The translations under genes and the position numbers were made by a program. Positions 1-8,675 of a DNA stretch of 64,000 nucleotides are shown in pieces. Origin of the DNA: Faunimonas pinastri (GTDB lineage Bacteria > Pseudomonadota > Alphaproteobacteria > Rhizobiales > Afifellaceae); assembly GCF_900110915.1 (NCBI RefSeq), contig NZ_FOFG01000003.1, positions 233,848 to 297,847 of the forward strand. The letters are read 5' to 3'. Within the stretch, counting starts at the first letter, position 1; every line of letters begins with the position of its first letter. Under the pieces are notes generated by a model that did no database searches, had not been told where the DNA came from, and saw only the letters and a program-made list of their open reading frames with translations.

Positions 1-219
1 AATTCGCTCGGCGCGACGCCGCTGGAAGAACTCTACATCCTCTACCGCCATGTCGCGGCCGAGCTGTCCGCCAAGGGCATCGAGATCGTTCGCCCGTTGG
101 TCGGCCGCTACGCGACCTCCATGGAGATGGCCGGTGCGTCCGTGTCGCTTCTCCGCCTCGACAGCGAACTGGAAGCCCTGCTTTCCGCCCCCGCCCGCTG
201 CCCGTTCTGGAGCAACTGA
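1..219 (+). CDS. dhaK: Dihydroxyacetone kinase subunit DhaK, C-terminal part (cut by window start)
   Basis: The frame is open from base 1 and encodes 72 residues ending in APARCPFWSN and TGA. The stretch VGRYATSMEMAGASVSLLRLD resembles the C-terminus of DhaK proteins (GSYCTSLDMQGCSITLLKVDD in E. coli, from memory). DhaK carries the covalent hemiaminal site for dihydroxyacetone, which lies upstream of this window and cannot be checked. One base separates the stop codon from the dhaL start, so the two are cotranscribed. Whether the phosphoryl donor is a PTS protein (DhaM) or ATP cannot be told from this fragment. Confidence 0.85.
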   Translation, partial: NSLGATPLEELYILYRHVAAELSAKGIEIVRPLVGRYATSMEMAGASVSLLRLDSELEALLSAPARCPFWSN

Positions 220-220
220 G

Positions 221-823
221 ATGACGCTGACAGCACAGATCATGAAGGCGGCGCTGAACCGCTGGGTCGACAAGGTCGAGGCGGTTGCGCCGGAGCTCAA
301 CGAACTCGACGGCAAGCTCGGCGACGGCGATCTCGGCGCCACGCTGCAGAAATGCGCCGCCAATATCCGCGCCGCTCTTCCCGCCATGCCGGAGGACGAC
401 CTCGCCGGCGTGTTCAAGAGCTGCGCCATGGCCTGCACCAAGGCATCCGGCTCATCCTTCGGGACGCTGCTGGCCGTCGCCTGCCTCACCGTCGCCAAGC
501 AGCTCGGCGACCGCAAGGAGCTCGCCTGGAACGAGATCAGCGAGCTGCTCGGCAGCGTCCTGGCAGCGCTCTCGGCCCGCGGCGGTGCCAGCCTCAGCGA
601 CAAGACCGTGCTCGATACCTTGGATGCCGCGCGCAGCGCGACGGAAGGGCTCGACGCCCCTGCCGAGCAGAAGGCCCGGGCCGGCGAAGCTGTCGAGCGC
701 ACGATCGCGGAATTCCGCGACAAGCCCAACAAGATCGGCCGCGCCCGCATGTTCTCCGAGCGGTCGGTCGGCATGGACGATCCCGGCATGATCGCCTTCC
801 GCTACATGCTGCAGGCGCTCTGA
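221..823 (+). CDS. dhaL: Dihydroxyacetone kinase subunit DhaL
   Basis: This 200-residue protein is the nucleotide-binding subunit that phosphorylates dihydroxyacetone bound to DhaK. The DAK2-domain motif LDGKLGDGDLG is at residues 29-39, with Asp30, Asp35 and Asp37 as the expected Mg-nucleotide ligands, and KASGSSFGTLL (74-84) matches the glycine/serine nucleotide loop. Length is typical for a standalone DhaL. The ATG at 221 directly follows the dhaK stop, which decides the start; an in-frame extension to base 50 would run through dhaK in another frame. The operon probably ends here because a large hairpin follows. Confidence 0.93.
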   Translation: MTLTAQIMKAALNRWVDKVEAVAPELNELDGKLGDGDLGATLQKCAANIRAALPAMPEDDLAGVFKSCAMACTKASGSSFGTLLAVACLTVAKQLGDRKELAWNEISELLGSVLAALSARGGASLSDKTVLDTLDAARSATEGLDAPAEQKARAGEAVERTIAEFRDKPNKIGRARMFSERSVGMDDPGMIAFRYMLQAL

Positions 824-828
824 TCGAA

Positions 829-876
829 CTCGTCCGCGGTGGGCTCCGGTGGACGCCGGAGCCCACCGCGGACGAG
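829..876. terminator. 21-bp perfect hairpin after dhaL
   Basis: Bases 829-849 are the exact reverse complement of 856-876, with a 6-base loop (TGGACG). It starts 6 bases after the dhaL stop. There is no T-tract on either strand, so it is not a classical intrinsic terminator, but its position and stability suggest transcript termination or 3'-end protection. It could also be a copy of a dispersed palindromic element. Confidence 0.5.
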
Positions 877-1321
877 ACCGCAGCGCCAGCGGGAAGCCCA
901 CGATCCTGAGCGTCCCCCGTTGTGACGCTGGTGGGGAACGAGATACGCTCGGAGCCGCCAGCGACGCCGAATCCGCCTGAGCGGCGGGTCTTCCAGTAGA
1001 TCGAAAAGCCGGATGGCGCGCATCACCGCGATCCAGATCTCTCCGCAGCTCGGTCACACGGGGTCAATCGCATCAGTGATTCACTGAAAGCCTCCCTTCG
1101 CCCCGATCGACCGGTGCTGCCTTTTCCCGACCGACCTCTGCCTTGTGGCTCGACACAGTCCTGTCCGAATGCTTGCGACGCCTCAAAACGCGGCAGTCGG
1201 TGGGCACTATTTCCTCACGACTCCAAGTAGTTCCGTTCGTAACCTCTCCCTGAGAACGGCCCAGGGCCGCAAGACCGTCGCGCTTGATGGCGCCGGATCT
1301 TGATGGGGAGACGAGAGACGC
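877..1321. other. Intergenic stretch without a recognised gene
   Basis: About 445 bases between the dhaL hairpin and the S33 hydrolase. Open frames here are short and resemble no protein family I know. A good ribosome binding site (GGGGAGACGAGAGA) sits at its right end just before the ATG at 1322. No convincing promoter was found. Confidence 0.4.
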
Positions 1322-2254
1322 ATGACGCGCGGAAGCGGGACGGTGCAGCCTTCGTCCGGAACTGGCGTGATCGAGGGCTTCGCCCCGTATGGCGAGTACC
1401 AGACGTGGTATCGGGTGACCGGCGATCTGCAGTCCGGCAAGCCGCCGCTGATCGTCGTCCATGGCGGCCCGGGCTGCACCCACGATTACGTGGATTCCTT
1501 CAAGCGCCTCGCATCCACCGGCCGCGCCGTGGTGCATTACGACCAGGTCGGCAACGGGCGCTCCACGCATCTGCGGGAAAAGGGCGCGGATTTCTGGACC
1601 GTCGATTTCTTCAAGCGCGAACTCGATAGCCTGATCGACCATCTGGGCGTGCGGTCCGCCTATCATGTGCTCGGACAATCCTGGGGCGGTATGCTCGGCT
1701 CGGAATTCGCCGCGACCCGGCCGAGGGGGTTGAAGAGCCTCGTCATCGCGGATTCGCCCGCTTCGATGGAGCTCTGGCTGCAGGCCGCCAACGAACTTCG
1801 CGCCCAGTTACCACCCGAGGTGCAGGAAACACTGCTTCGCCACGAGGAAGCCGGCACGACGGGCAGTCCCGAATACGATGCGGCGGTGCTGATCTTCTAT
1901 CAGCGCCATGTCTGCCGGGTGAAGCCGATGCCGGAGGAAGTGGCCCGCACCTTCGCCGCGATCGCCGACGATCCGACCGTCTATCACACCATGAACGGCC
2001 CCAGCGAATTCCACGTCATCGGCTCGCTCAAGAGCTGGAGCATGATCGGCCGCCTCGGCACTGTCGAAGTGCCCACCCTGCTGATCTCCGGCAAATACGA
2101 CGAGGCCACGCCGGCCACTGTGCAGCCGTTCGCCGACGAGATCCCGGACGTGCGGTGGACCGTCTTCGACCACTCCAGCCACATGCCGCATGTGGAGGAA
2201 ACGGAGCTCTGCATGCAGGTCGTCGGGGACTTTCTGGCCGAACACGATGCCTGA
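1322..2254 (+). CDS. Alpha/beta hydrolase, S33 proline iminopeptidase / amino acid amidase-like
   Basis: The 310-residue protein has the S33 layout. The oxyanion-hole motif HGGPG is at residues 47-51. The nucleophile elbow GQSWGG is at 118-123 with Ser120. A probable acid is Asp260 in SGKYDEATP and the catalytic His is in SSHMPH near 287. Family members release N-terminal proline or hydrolyse amino-acid amides in the cytoplasm. It has no signal peptide. It lies 34 bases before a peptide ABC importer operon on the same strand, so it may process the imported peptide or amide. Substrate cannot be assigned more closely. Confidence 0.85.
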   Translation: MTRGSGTVQPSSGTGVIEGFAPYGEYQTWYRVTGDLQSGKPPLIVVHGGPGCTHDYVDSFKRLASTGRAVVHYDQVGNGRSTHLREKGADFWTVDFFKRELDSLIDHLGVRSAYHVLGQSWGGMLGSEFAATRPRGLKSLVIADSPASMELWLQAANELRAQLPPEVQETLLRHEEAGTTGSPEYDAAVLIFYQRHVCRVKPMPEEVARTFAAIADDPTVYHTMNGPSEFHVIGSLKSWSMIGRLGTVEVPTLLISGKYDEATPATVQPFADEIPDVRWTVFDHSSHMPHVEETELCMQVVGDFLAEHDA

Positions 2255-2288
2255 GCGCGGCCGATCAGATCAGAACGAGGGGACAAGC

Positions 2289-3989
2289 ATGAACCGACGT
2301 ACCGGAAGACTGATGCGGCACCTGGGCGCCGCGACGACCGCATTCTTGCTGGGGTCGGCGCTGACGGGCGCGGCGCTGGCGCAGTCCGGCGACCGCGCCG
2401 ACATGATGAAGCAGCATCGTGGCGGCACCATCCGGCTGGTGGCAGCAGCCGCCGCCGGCACGATGGACCCGCAGATCAACTACACCCTGCAATACTGGCA
2501 AATCGACCAGATGCTCTATGATGGCTTGCTGGCCTTCAAGAAGGCACCGGGGGCGGAAGGCTTCAAGGTCGTGCCAGACCTCGCGGAGGAGGTCCCGCAG
2601 GCGCAGGACGACGGCAAGACCTATGTCTTCAAGCTGCGCAAGGGCATCAAGTTTTCCAATGGCGACGAAGTCGCGACCAAAGACGTGGTCGCCTCCTTCC
2701 AGCGCATCTTCAAGGTAAACGGCCCAACCTCGGGCACGTTCTATAACGGCATCGTTGGCGCCGACGCCTGTATCAAGACGCCGGCGAGTTGCACGCTGGA
2801 CGGCGGCATCGTGGCCGACGACGCGGCCGGCACGGTCACCATTCATCTGACGCAGGCCGATCCGGAATTCCTCTACAAGCTTTCCGTGCCGCATGCCGTG
2901 ATCCTGCCGGCGTCGACGCCCGCCAAGGACATGGGCACGGAGCCGATCCCCGGCACTGGCACCTACATGCTGAAGAGCTACAATCCCAACCAGCGCATGA
3001 CGCTGGTGCGCAATCCCAGCTTCAAGGAATGGAGCGCCGACGCGCAGCCGGAAGCCTTCGCCGACGAGGTGGATTACGATTTCGGCCTGACGGAAGAAGC
3101 CGCGATCACGGCGATCCAGAATGGCCAGGCCGACTGGATGTTCGATCCGCCGCCAGCCGACCGCCTGAACGAAATCGGCACCAAGAACGCCAACCAGGTG
3201 CATCTCTCGCCGCTGACGGCCATCTGGTACGCGCCGATGAACACCAATCTCGCGCCCTTCAACAACCTCAAGGTGCGACAGGCGCTGAACTATGCCGTGG
3301 ACCGGGACGCGGTGGTCGGCCTCTTCGGCGGCGCCACGCTCGGTCAACCGACCTGCCAGATCCTGCCGCCCGATTTCCCCGGCCATGTCGACAGCTGCAT
3401 CTACACGCAGGATCCGGGCGACACCTGGTCGGGTCCCGATATGGACAAGGCGAAACAGCTCATCGCGGAATCCGGCACAAAGGGCCAGAAGATCACGATC
3501 ATCACGGAAGACGCCGCCGTCTCCAAGAATATCGGCGGCTATTTCCAGAGCCTCCTGAACGATCTTGGCTACGACGCTTCGGTGAAGCCGATCTCGTCCA
3601 ATATCCAGTTCACCTACATCCAGAATACCAGCAACAACGTCCAGATCAGCATCTCGCAATGGTACCAGGACTATCCGGCGGCGTCGGACTTCCTGAACGT
3701 GCTCCTGAGCTGCGACTCGTTCCATCCCGGCTCCGACTCCTCGATCAACATCGCGGGTCTTTGCGACAAGGACATGGACGGGCGCATGAAGGCCGCGCTG
3801 AAGCAGGCGGTGACGGATCCCGACGGCGCCAACAAGCAATGGGCCGAGATCGACAAGGCCTTCATGGAGAAGGCGCCCTGGGTGCCGCTCTTCAACCCGA
3901 AGCACGTCGATTTCACATCGTCGCGGGTCGCCAACTTCGAGTTCTCCAACCAGTTCTACTGGCTGATCGCGAACTCCTGGGTGAAGTAA
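2289..3989 (+). CDS. Peptide/oligopeptide ABC transporter substrate-binding protein (SBP_bac_5)
   Basis: The 566-residue protein begins with a Sec signal (Arg-rich n-region, hydrophobic TTAFLLGSALTGAALA, cleavage near residue 31-32). It continues as a cluster C binding protein, with GGTIRLVAAAAAGTMDPQ near the mature N-terminus and KTYVFKLRKGIKFSNGDEV, a strong Dpp/Opp family hallmark. The start at 2289 follows GAACGAGGGGACAAGC, a strong ribosome binding site; the upstream in-frame extension overlaps the S33 gene and would bury the signal. It acts in the periplasm and delivers substrate to the permeases encoded just downstream. Confidence 0.92.
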   Translation: MNRRTGRLMRHLGAATTAFLLGSALTGAALAQSGDRADMMKQHRGGTIRLVAAAAAGTMDPQINYTLQYWQIDQMLYDGLLAFKKAPGAEGFKVVPDLAEEVPQAQDDGKTYVFKLRKGIKFSNGDEVATKDVVASFQRIFKVNGPTSGTFYNGIVGADACIKTPASCTLDGGIVADDAAGTVTIHLTQADPEFLYKLSVPHAVILPASTPAKDMGTEPIPGTGTYMLKSYNPNQRMTLVRNPSFKEWSADAQPEAFADEVDYDFGLTEEAAITAIQNGQADWMFDPPPADRLNEIGTKNANQVHLSPLTAIWYAPMNTNLAPFNNLKVRQALNYAVDRDAVVGLFGGATLGQPTCQILPPDFPGHVDSCIYTQDPGDTWSGPDMDKAKQLIAESGTKGQKITIITEDAAVSKNIGGYFQSLLNDLGYDASVKPISSNIQFTYIQNTSNNVQISISQWYQDYPAASDFLNVLLSCDSFHPGSDSSINIAGLCDKDMDGRMKAALKQAVTDPDGANKQWAEIDKAFMEKAPWVPLFNPKHVDFTSSRVANFEFSNQFYWLIANSWVK

Positions 3990-4065
3990 TCCTCCGCACC
4001 TTCCCAGCGGATGCGGGACGCCCCCGCTGGGTCCTGGAGGCGAATGCCTCCCCTTCGAACGGGAC

Positions 4066-5121
4066 ATGCCCTTGACCGTCGAAACCTCGACATCCATCCC
4101 GCTGGTCGACGCGCACGAGATCGCGCTTGAGCCTGTCGCGCGTCAGGAAGGTCCCTGGAGCCGGGCGTGGGCCAAGTTTCGCCGCGACCGCACCGCTGTC
4201 GGTGCCGGTGTCCTGCTGATCGTGATCGTCGTCGCCTCCCTGCTGGCGCCGCTTTACGCCTCGCAGATTGCGCATACCGATCCCTTCCGCTCCGGGCTGA
4301 GTGCCAGGATCCTGATCAACGGCAAGCGGGTTCCGGTGATGCAGCCGTCCACGCAGGGGCTCGGCCTCGGCGTCACCCCGATCGGCCCGACCTGGGGCGC
4401 GCGCTATCTGCTGGGTGCGGATACGCAGGGGCGCGACGTCGCCGCCCGGCTTCTCTATGGCGGCCGCAACACGCTGCTGATCGCCGGCGCGGCGACCTTC
4501 CTCTGCTTCGTCTTCGCCGCGATCCTCGGCATCGTCGCAGGCTTCTTCGGCGGCATCGTCGACCTCGTGATCTCACGCGTTCTCGATATCCTGTGGGCCT
4601 TTCCGGTGTTTCTGCTCGCGATCTCGCTGTCGATCGTCCTGATCTCGCAGGCGCTGGTAATCGGCCCCTTCACCATCGGTGCGGGAAGCCTGGCGCTGCC
4701 CATCGTCATCATCGGGCTCGTCTACGTGCCCTATGTGGCGCGGCCGGTGCGCGGGCAGGTACTGACGCTGAAGAACAGCGAGTTCGTGCTGGCGGCGATC
4801 GGCCTCGGCATTCCGCGCTGGCGGATCCTGCTGAAGGACATCCTGCCAAACGTTTCCACGACGCTGATCGTCTTCATCCCGCTGATGATGGCGCTCAACA
4901 TCATGACGGAATCGGCTCTCTCCTTCCTCTCCGTCGGCGTGCAGCCGCCGGACGCCAGCTGGGGCACGATCATCCTGGATGGCGAGTCCCTGCTTTATAC
5001 GCGGCCAGCCGTCTCGCTGGCGCCCGGGCTTGCCATCGTCATCACCGTTCTGGCGCTGAACCTGCTCGGCGACGGCGTGCGCGACGCGCTGGATCCGCGC
5101 TCCAAGCTCCGCCCGAGGTAG
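4066..5121 (+). CDS. Peptide ABC transporter permease, DppC/OppC type
   Basis: This 351-residue inner-membrane protein has a cytoplasmic N-terminal tail (W-x-K-F-RRDRTAVGAG), a first membrane helix near residues 48-66, a periplasmic loop containing GTDxxGRDV-like LLGADTQGRDVAARLLYGGRNTL, then five further helices. The EAA-type loop is around ASIGLGIPRWRILLKDILPN, where the ATPase docks. It is the C-type partner of the next gene, with the usual Dpp order B-C reversed. Two bases separate its stop from the next ATG, so the two are one transcript. Confidence 0.9.
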   Translation: MPLTVETSTSIPLVDAHEIALEPVARQEGPWSRAWAKFRRDRTAVGAGVLLIVIVVASLLAPLYASQIAHTDPFRSGLSARILINGKRVPVMQPSTQGLGLGVTPIGPTWGARYLLGADTQGRDVAARLLYGGRNTLLIAGAATFLCFVFAAILGIVAGFFGGIVDLVISRVLDILWAFPVFLLAISLSIVLISQALVIGPFTIGAGSLALPIVIIGLVYVPYVARPVRGQVLTLKNSEFVLAAIGLGIPRWRILLKDILPNVSTTLIVFIPLMMALNIMTESALSFLSVGVQPPDASWGTIILDGESLLYTRPAVSLAPGLAIVITVLALNLLGDGVRDALDPRSKLRPR

Positions 5122-5123
5122 CC

Positions 5124-6095
5124 ATGGCCCTCACCATCCTTCAGCGGCTTTTCCAGATGCTGTTCGTCATGTTCGGCATCAGCGTGCTCGCCTTCCTGAT
5201 CTTCTTCGCTACCCCCGGCGCCGATCCGGCGGCGCGCATCGCCGGCCGCAATGCCTCGCCCGAAACCGTGGCGGCCGTGCGGGCAAACTTCGGCCTCGAT
5301 CGCCCGCTGCCGATCCAGTACGGGCTGATGATGAAACGCCTCTTCGTGACGCGGGACCTGACCTCCTTCGTCAACCGCGGCCAGCGCGTCATCCCGCAGG
5401 TGCTCGATGCGGCCCCGATCACGCTCTGCCTCGTCGTCGGCGCCGCGTTTTTCTGGCTGGTCGGCGGCGTCGTCCTCGGTCTTTTGGCGGCGGCGCTTCG
5501 CGACTCGTTCATCGACAAGGCGTCCATGGCGATCGCGCTGGTCGGCGTCTCGATCCCCGCGTTCTGGCTGGGCGAAGTGCTGAACCTCGTCTCGCAAAGC
5601 CGCTTCCACGACACCTGGCTTTTCGCCTGGGTGCCGGCGCTCGGCTACAAGCCGTTCTGGAGCGATCCGTGGATGTGGTTCAAGACGCTGCTGATCCCGT
5701 GGATCAGCCTCGCGACCCTCTATATCGGCCTCTACGGCCGGGTGCTCCGGGCCAATCTCGTGGAGGCCTATCAGGAAGACTTCATCCGCACCGCCCGCGC
5801 CAAGGGTCTTAGCCCCGGCCGCGTTCTGATCAAGCATGCGCTGCGCACGTCGTTGATCCCGTTCATCACCCTGTTCGGGCTCGATTTCGGCGCCCTTGTC
5901 GGCGGGCAGGCGCTCCTGACCGAAGTGGTCTTCGGGCTGAACGGCATCGGCCGGCTCACCTACCAGTCGCTGCAGACGCTGGACCTGCCCGTGATCCTGG
6001 CGACCGTGATCTACGCGTCCTTCTTCGTCGTCATGGCCAATGCCCTGGTCGACGTCGTCTATGTCCTGATCGACCCGCGCGTGAGGGGCTCATGA
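5124..6095 (+). CDS. Peptide ABC transporter permease, DppB/OppB type
   Basis: The 323-residue protein starts with a membrane helix (LFVMFGISVLAFLIFFATPGDPA-like), characteristic of DppB. The family signature ANFGLDRPLPIQY follows. Six helices are predicted, with an EAA loop at DFIRTARAKGLSPGRVLIKHALR. It forms the heterodimeric channel with the preceding permease. Its last four bases (ATGA) overlap the start of the first ATPase gene, which couples their translation. Confidence 0.92.
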   Translation: MALTILQRLFQMLFVMFGISVLAFLIFFATPGADPAARIAGRNASPETVAAVRANFGLDRPLPIQYGLMMKRLFVTRDLTSFVNRGQRVIPQVLDAAPITLCLVVGAAFFWLVGGVVLGLLAAALRDSFIDKASMAIALVGVSIPAFWLGEVLNLVSQSRFHDTWLFAWVPALGYKPFWSDPWMWFKTLLIPWISLATLYIGLYGRVLRANLVEAYQEDFIRTARAKGLSPGRVLIKHALRTSLIPFITLFGLDFGALVGGQALLTEVVFGLNGIGRLTYQSLQTLDLPVILATVIYASFFVVMANALVDVVYVLIDPRVRGS

Positions 6096-7135
6096 TCCCG
6101 CCCGTTGCAAATCCCGATCCGACTGATCCGATCCTCCGCGTCGGTGGGCTGACCGTCTCCTTCGCCACGGACCGGGACCCCGTTACGGCCATTCGCGACG
6201 TTTCCTTCGACGTCAATCCCGGCGAAATCCTTTCCATCGTCGGCGAGTCCGGCTCGGGGAAGACCGTTTCGCTGCTCAGCATACTCGGTCTGACCGATCC
6301 GCGCACGACGACGACCAGCGGCTCCGTGATCTTCAAGGGAAAGCGGATCCTGGAACTGCCGGACCGTGAGATGCGCCGCATCCGTGGGCGGGAGATCGCG
6401 CTGATATCACAGGATCCCATGACCGCGCTGACGCCGGTCTACACGATCGGCATGCAGATCGCCGAGCAGATCCGGGCGCACCAGAGCATCTCCCGGCGCG
6501 GTGCCCGCAAGCGCGCGGTCGAGCTCCTGGGCGAGGTGGGCCTGCCCAATCCTTCCGAGATGGTGGACCGCTTTCCCCACCAGCTTTCCGGCGGCATGCG
6601 CCAGCGCGCGGTCATCGCCATGGCGCTGTCCTGCAATCCGGCCCTGCTGGTCGCCGACGAGCCGACGACGGCTCTGGACGTCACCGTGCAGGCGCAGGTG
6701 TTGGACCTGCTGCGGCGGCTGCGGAAGGATTTCGGCTCGTCCATCATCCTGATCACCCACGACATGGGCGTGGTCGGCGAAATGGCGGACCGCGTGCTCG
6801 TGATGTATGCCGGGCGGGTGGTCGAAAGCGGCACGGCCGAGCAGATCTTCGACGATCCCTGGCATCCCTATACCTGGGGACTGCTCGCCTCGATCCCGCC
6901 TTTGCGCGGGCCACGGCCGGAGCGGCTTGCCTCGATTTCCGGTACGCCGCCGACACCCGCGAACCTGCCCCCCGGCTGCGCCTTCGCCCCGCGTTGTCGC
7001 TTTCGCTTCGAGCCCTGCTCCAATCCGCCGCCGCGCTATAAGGACGACGGGCACACGGCCCTTTGCTTCATTCCGCCGGAAGATCGACCGAGGCTTCGGG
7101 CCACGGTCCTCGGCGGTGAAAGGTCAGCCGCATGA
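6092..7135 (+). CDS. Peptide ABC transporter ATP-binding protein, DppD/OppD type
   Basis: The 347-residue ATPase has Walker A GESGSGKT at residues 51-58, signature LSGGMRQR, Walker B LLVADEPTTALD and the switch histidine in LITHDMG. The C-terminal oligopeptide domain ends with a Cys-containing segment (PPGCAFAPRCRFRFEPC) that in this family commonly binds a metal or cluster. It overlaps both neighbours by ATGA. It energises import together with the next ATPase. Confidence 0.94.
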   Translation: MIPPVANPDPTDPILRVGGLTVSFATDRDPVTAIRDVSFDVNPGEILSIVGESGSGKTVSLLSILGLTDPRTTTTSGSVIFKGKRILELPDREMRRIRGREIALISQDPMTALTPVYTIGMQIAEQIRAHQSISRRGARKRAVELLGEVGLPNPSEMVDRFPHQLSGGMRQRAVIAMALSCNPALLVADEPTTALDVTVQAQVLDLLRRLRKDFGSSIILITHDMGVVGEMADRVLVMYAGRVVESGTAEQIFDDPWHPYTWGLLASIPPLRGPRPERLASISGTPPTPANLPPGCAFAPRCRFRFEPCSNPPPRYKDDGHTALCFIPPEDRPRLRATVLGGERSAA

Positions 7136-8172
7136 CCGATGCCGCCGTCCTCGCCGCCCGAAGCCAGGCCGAGTCGAGTGCGCCGCCGCTCCTTGAAGCG
7201 CGCCATCTTTCCAAGCGCTATCACTTCGGCAAGAGGCTGCTGCCGGGCAGCGGCAAGATCGTTCATGCCGTCGACGACGTGTCGCTTGCCGTCTTTCCCG
7301 GCGAGACCCTGGGACTTGTCGGGGAATCCGGCTGCGGCAAGTCCACGCTCGGCCGATGCCTGACGCGGCTTTACGAGATCAGCGAAGGAGAGCTCCTCTT
7401 CGAAGGCAGGGAGATCGGGCATGTCGGCGCGCGGCAACTGAAGCCCTACCGGCGCAAGGTGCAGATGATCTTCCAGGATCCGTCCGGCTCCCTGAACCCG
7501 CGCCGGCGGGTGGCCGATATCCTTGCGCAGCCCTTGCGGGTGCACGGCATTCGGCCCCGGGCGGAGATCGATGACCGCCTCCGCGAACTCATGGACCTTG
7601 TGGGGCTGCCCCCGGGATACCTCGACCGCTATCCGCACGAATTTTCCGGCGGCCAGCGTCAGCGCATCGGCATCGCGCGCGCACTCGCCATGGAGCCGCA
7701 GCTGATCGTCGCGGATGAGCCGGTCTCTGCGCTCGACGTCTCCGTTCAGGCGCAGATCGTCAACCTCTTCGCCGATCTGCGCGACCAGCTCGCTCTCACC
7801 TACGTGTTCATCGCCCACGATCTCGCCGTCGTGCGGCAGGTGTCCACGCGGATTGCGGTGATGTATCTGGGCTCGATCGTCGAGCTGGGCTCCACGGACA
7901 CCGTCTACGGCAGGCCCGCTCACCCCTATACGGAGGCTCTCCTCTCCGCGATTCCGGAACCGCACGCCAGACAGCAATGCGAGCGCATCGTCCTGCAGGG
8001 TGACTTGCCGAGCCCGATTTCTCCCCCGCCGGGCTGCCGTTTCCACACACGCTGCCCTTTTGCTGACGATCGCTGCCGCACGGAGCGGCCGCTGCTCCGC
8101 CCGCTGGACGATGGCCGGAGCGTGGCCTGCCATTATCCGCGAACGGAGGTGTCGCGCACTGCCGGAACTTGA
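7132..8172 (+). CDS. Peptide ABC transporter ATP-binding protein, DppF/OppF type
   Basis: The 346-residue ATPase has Walker A GESGCGKS at residues 64-71, signature FSGGQRQR, Walker [13 protein letters not shown] and H-switch FIAHDLA. The C-terminal domain again carries [17 protein letters not shown]. An extended linker before Walker A ([18 protein letters not shown]) is typical of the F-type partner. It is the last gene of the importer operon. About 160 bases follow before the remnant regulator on the other strand. Confidence 0.94.
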   Translation: MTDAAVLAARSQAESSAPPLLEARHLSKRYHFGKRLLPGSGKIVHAVDDVSLAVFPGETLGLVGESGCGKSTLGRCLTRLYEISEGELLFEGREIGHVGARQLKPYRRKVQMIFQDPSGSLNPRRRVADILAQPLRVHGIRPRAEIDDRLRELMDLVGLPPGYLDRYPHEFSGGQRQRIGIARALAMEPQLIVADEPVSALDVSVQAQIVNLFADLRDQLALTYVFIAHDLAVVRQVSTRIAVMYLGSIVELGSTDTVYGRPAHPYTEALLSAIPEPHARQQCERIVLQGDLPSPISPPPGCRFHTRCPFADDRCRTERPLLRPLDDGRSVACHYPRTEVSRTAGT

Positions 8173-8332
8173 GAGAGCGACCGGCGCGCGAAAGCTGCGG
8201 TTCGCCGGCCCAACCAGCGATTCCCTCAGGGCGCTGATGGCGCAGACCGAGACGCCGCCGATCATGCCGGCATTGTCGATGCACGGCTGCCTGTCGCACG
8301 GCCGCTGACCGGTGGGCGCCCGCGCAAGGGGT

Positions 8333-8545
8333 TCAATCGAAGACGTAATCCAGATCCGGCCCAGTGGAGCGGCGGTGATAGTCCAGGAACCGCTTCACCG
8401 CTTTCAGACGCGATGCCACGAGATGTTCCTTCGGGGCTGCCGCCGCGTGCGCCGGCTCGCCTGCTTTCAGCGCCGAAACGACTGCCCTGTGCTCGTCCAG
8501 GAACGCGTCCCAGTTCACCGCTTCCGCTAAGCTTAGCTTCTGCCC
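8333..8545 (-). pseudogene. Remnant of a GntR/FCD-family regulator (C-terminal end only)
   Basis: Reading leftwards, the frame encodes LAEAVNWDAFLDEHRAVVSALKAG and then PKEHLVASRLKAVKRFL before TGA. This matches the final helices of an FCD ligand-binding domain, where a conserved E-H-R-AI-DA-L-aGD and a later H-L occur. There is no winged helix: the frame is closed by a TAG at 8566-8564, so roughly 160-180 residues are missing. A GTG at 8518 could start a short product, but no complete domain would result. It probably lost its N-terminus by deletion; the AT-rich DNA at 8551-8600 may mark the junction. Confidence 0.6.
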
Positions 8546-8558
8546 CTTCTTTAATGTA

Positions 8559-8579
8559 TATGCCTAAGTGATAGGCATA
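8559..8579. promoter_or_regulatory. 21-bp palindrome, probable operator
   Basis: Perfect 8-base arms TATGCCTA (8559-8566) and TAGGCATA (8572-8579) flank the 5-base centre AGTGA. It lies in a short AT-rich patch within GC-rich DNA, between the regulator remnant and the promoter of the binding-protein gene at 8676. Arm length and spacing fit a dimeric winged-helix repressor or activator. There is no T-tract, so it is unlikely to be a terminator. Confidence 0.6.
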
Positions 8580-8612
8580 AAAATAGGATGACTATTTGTT
8601 CAACACGGCGCG

Positions 8613-8641
8613 TTGACACCGAAAATCCTGCGGCATACCGT
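8613..8641 (+). promoter_or_regulatory. Putative sigma-70 promoter for the 8676 importer
   Basis: A perfect -35 box TTGACA (8613-8618) is followed after 17 bases by TACCGT (8636-8641), a 3-of-6 match to -10. Initiation near 8648 would give a leader of about 28 bases with GGGAGCGAGG as the ribosome binding site for the ATG at 8676. The palindrome lies about 34 bases upstream of the -35. Confidence 0.4.
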
Positions 8642-8675
8642 CTGGATGCCAGTGAGCGGCGGGAGCGAGGTCGAC

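Noticed and set aside
2265..4097. Long open frame of about 610 codons opposite the peptide-binding protein gene
   Set aside because: High G+C produces long antisense frames. The plus-strand frame has signal peptide, family motifs and a ribosome binding site; the antisense product is Arg/His-rich with no family pattern.
8173..8332. Minus-strand frame containing DNAGMIGGVSVCAISALRE before the regulator remnant
   Set aside because: It looked briefly like a family motif but no start, ribosome binding site or complete domain could be supported in about 160 bases.
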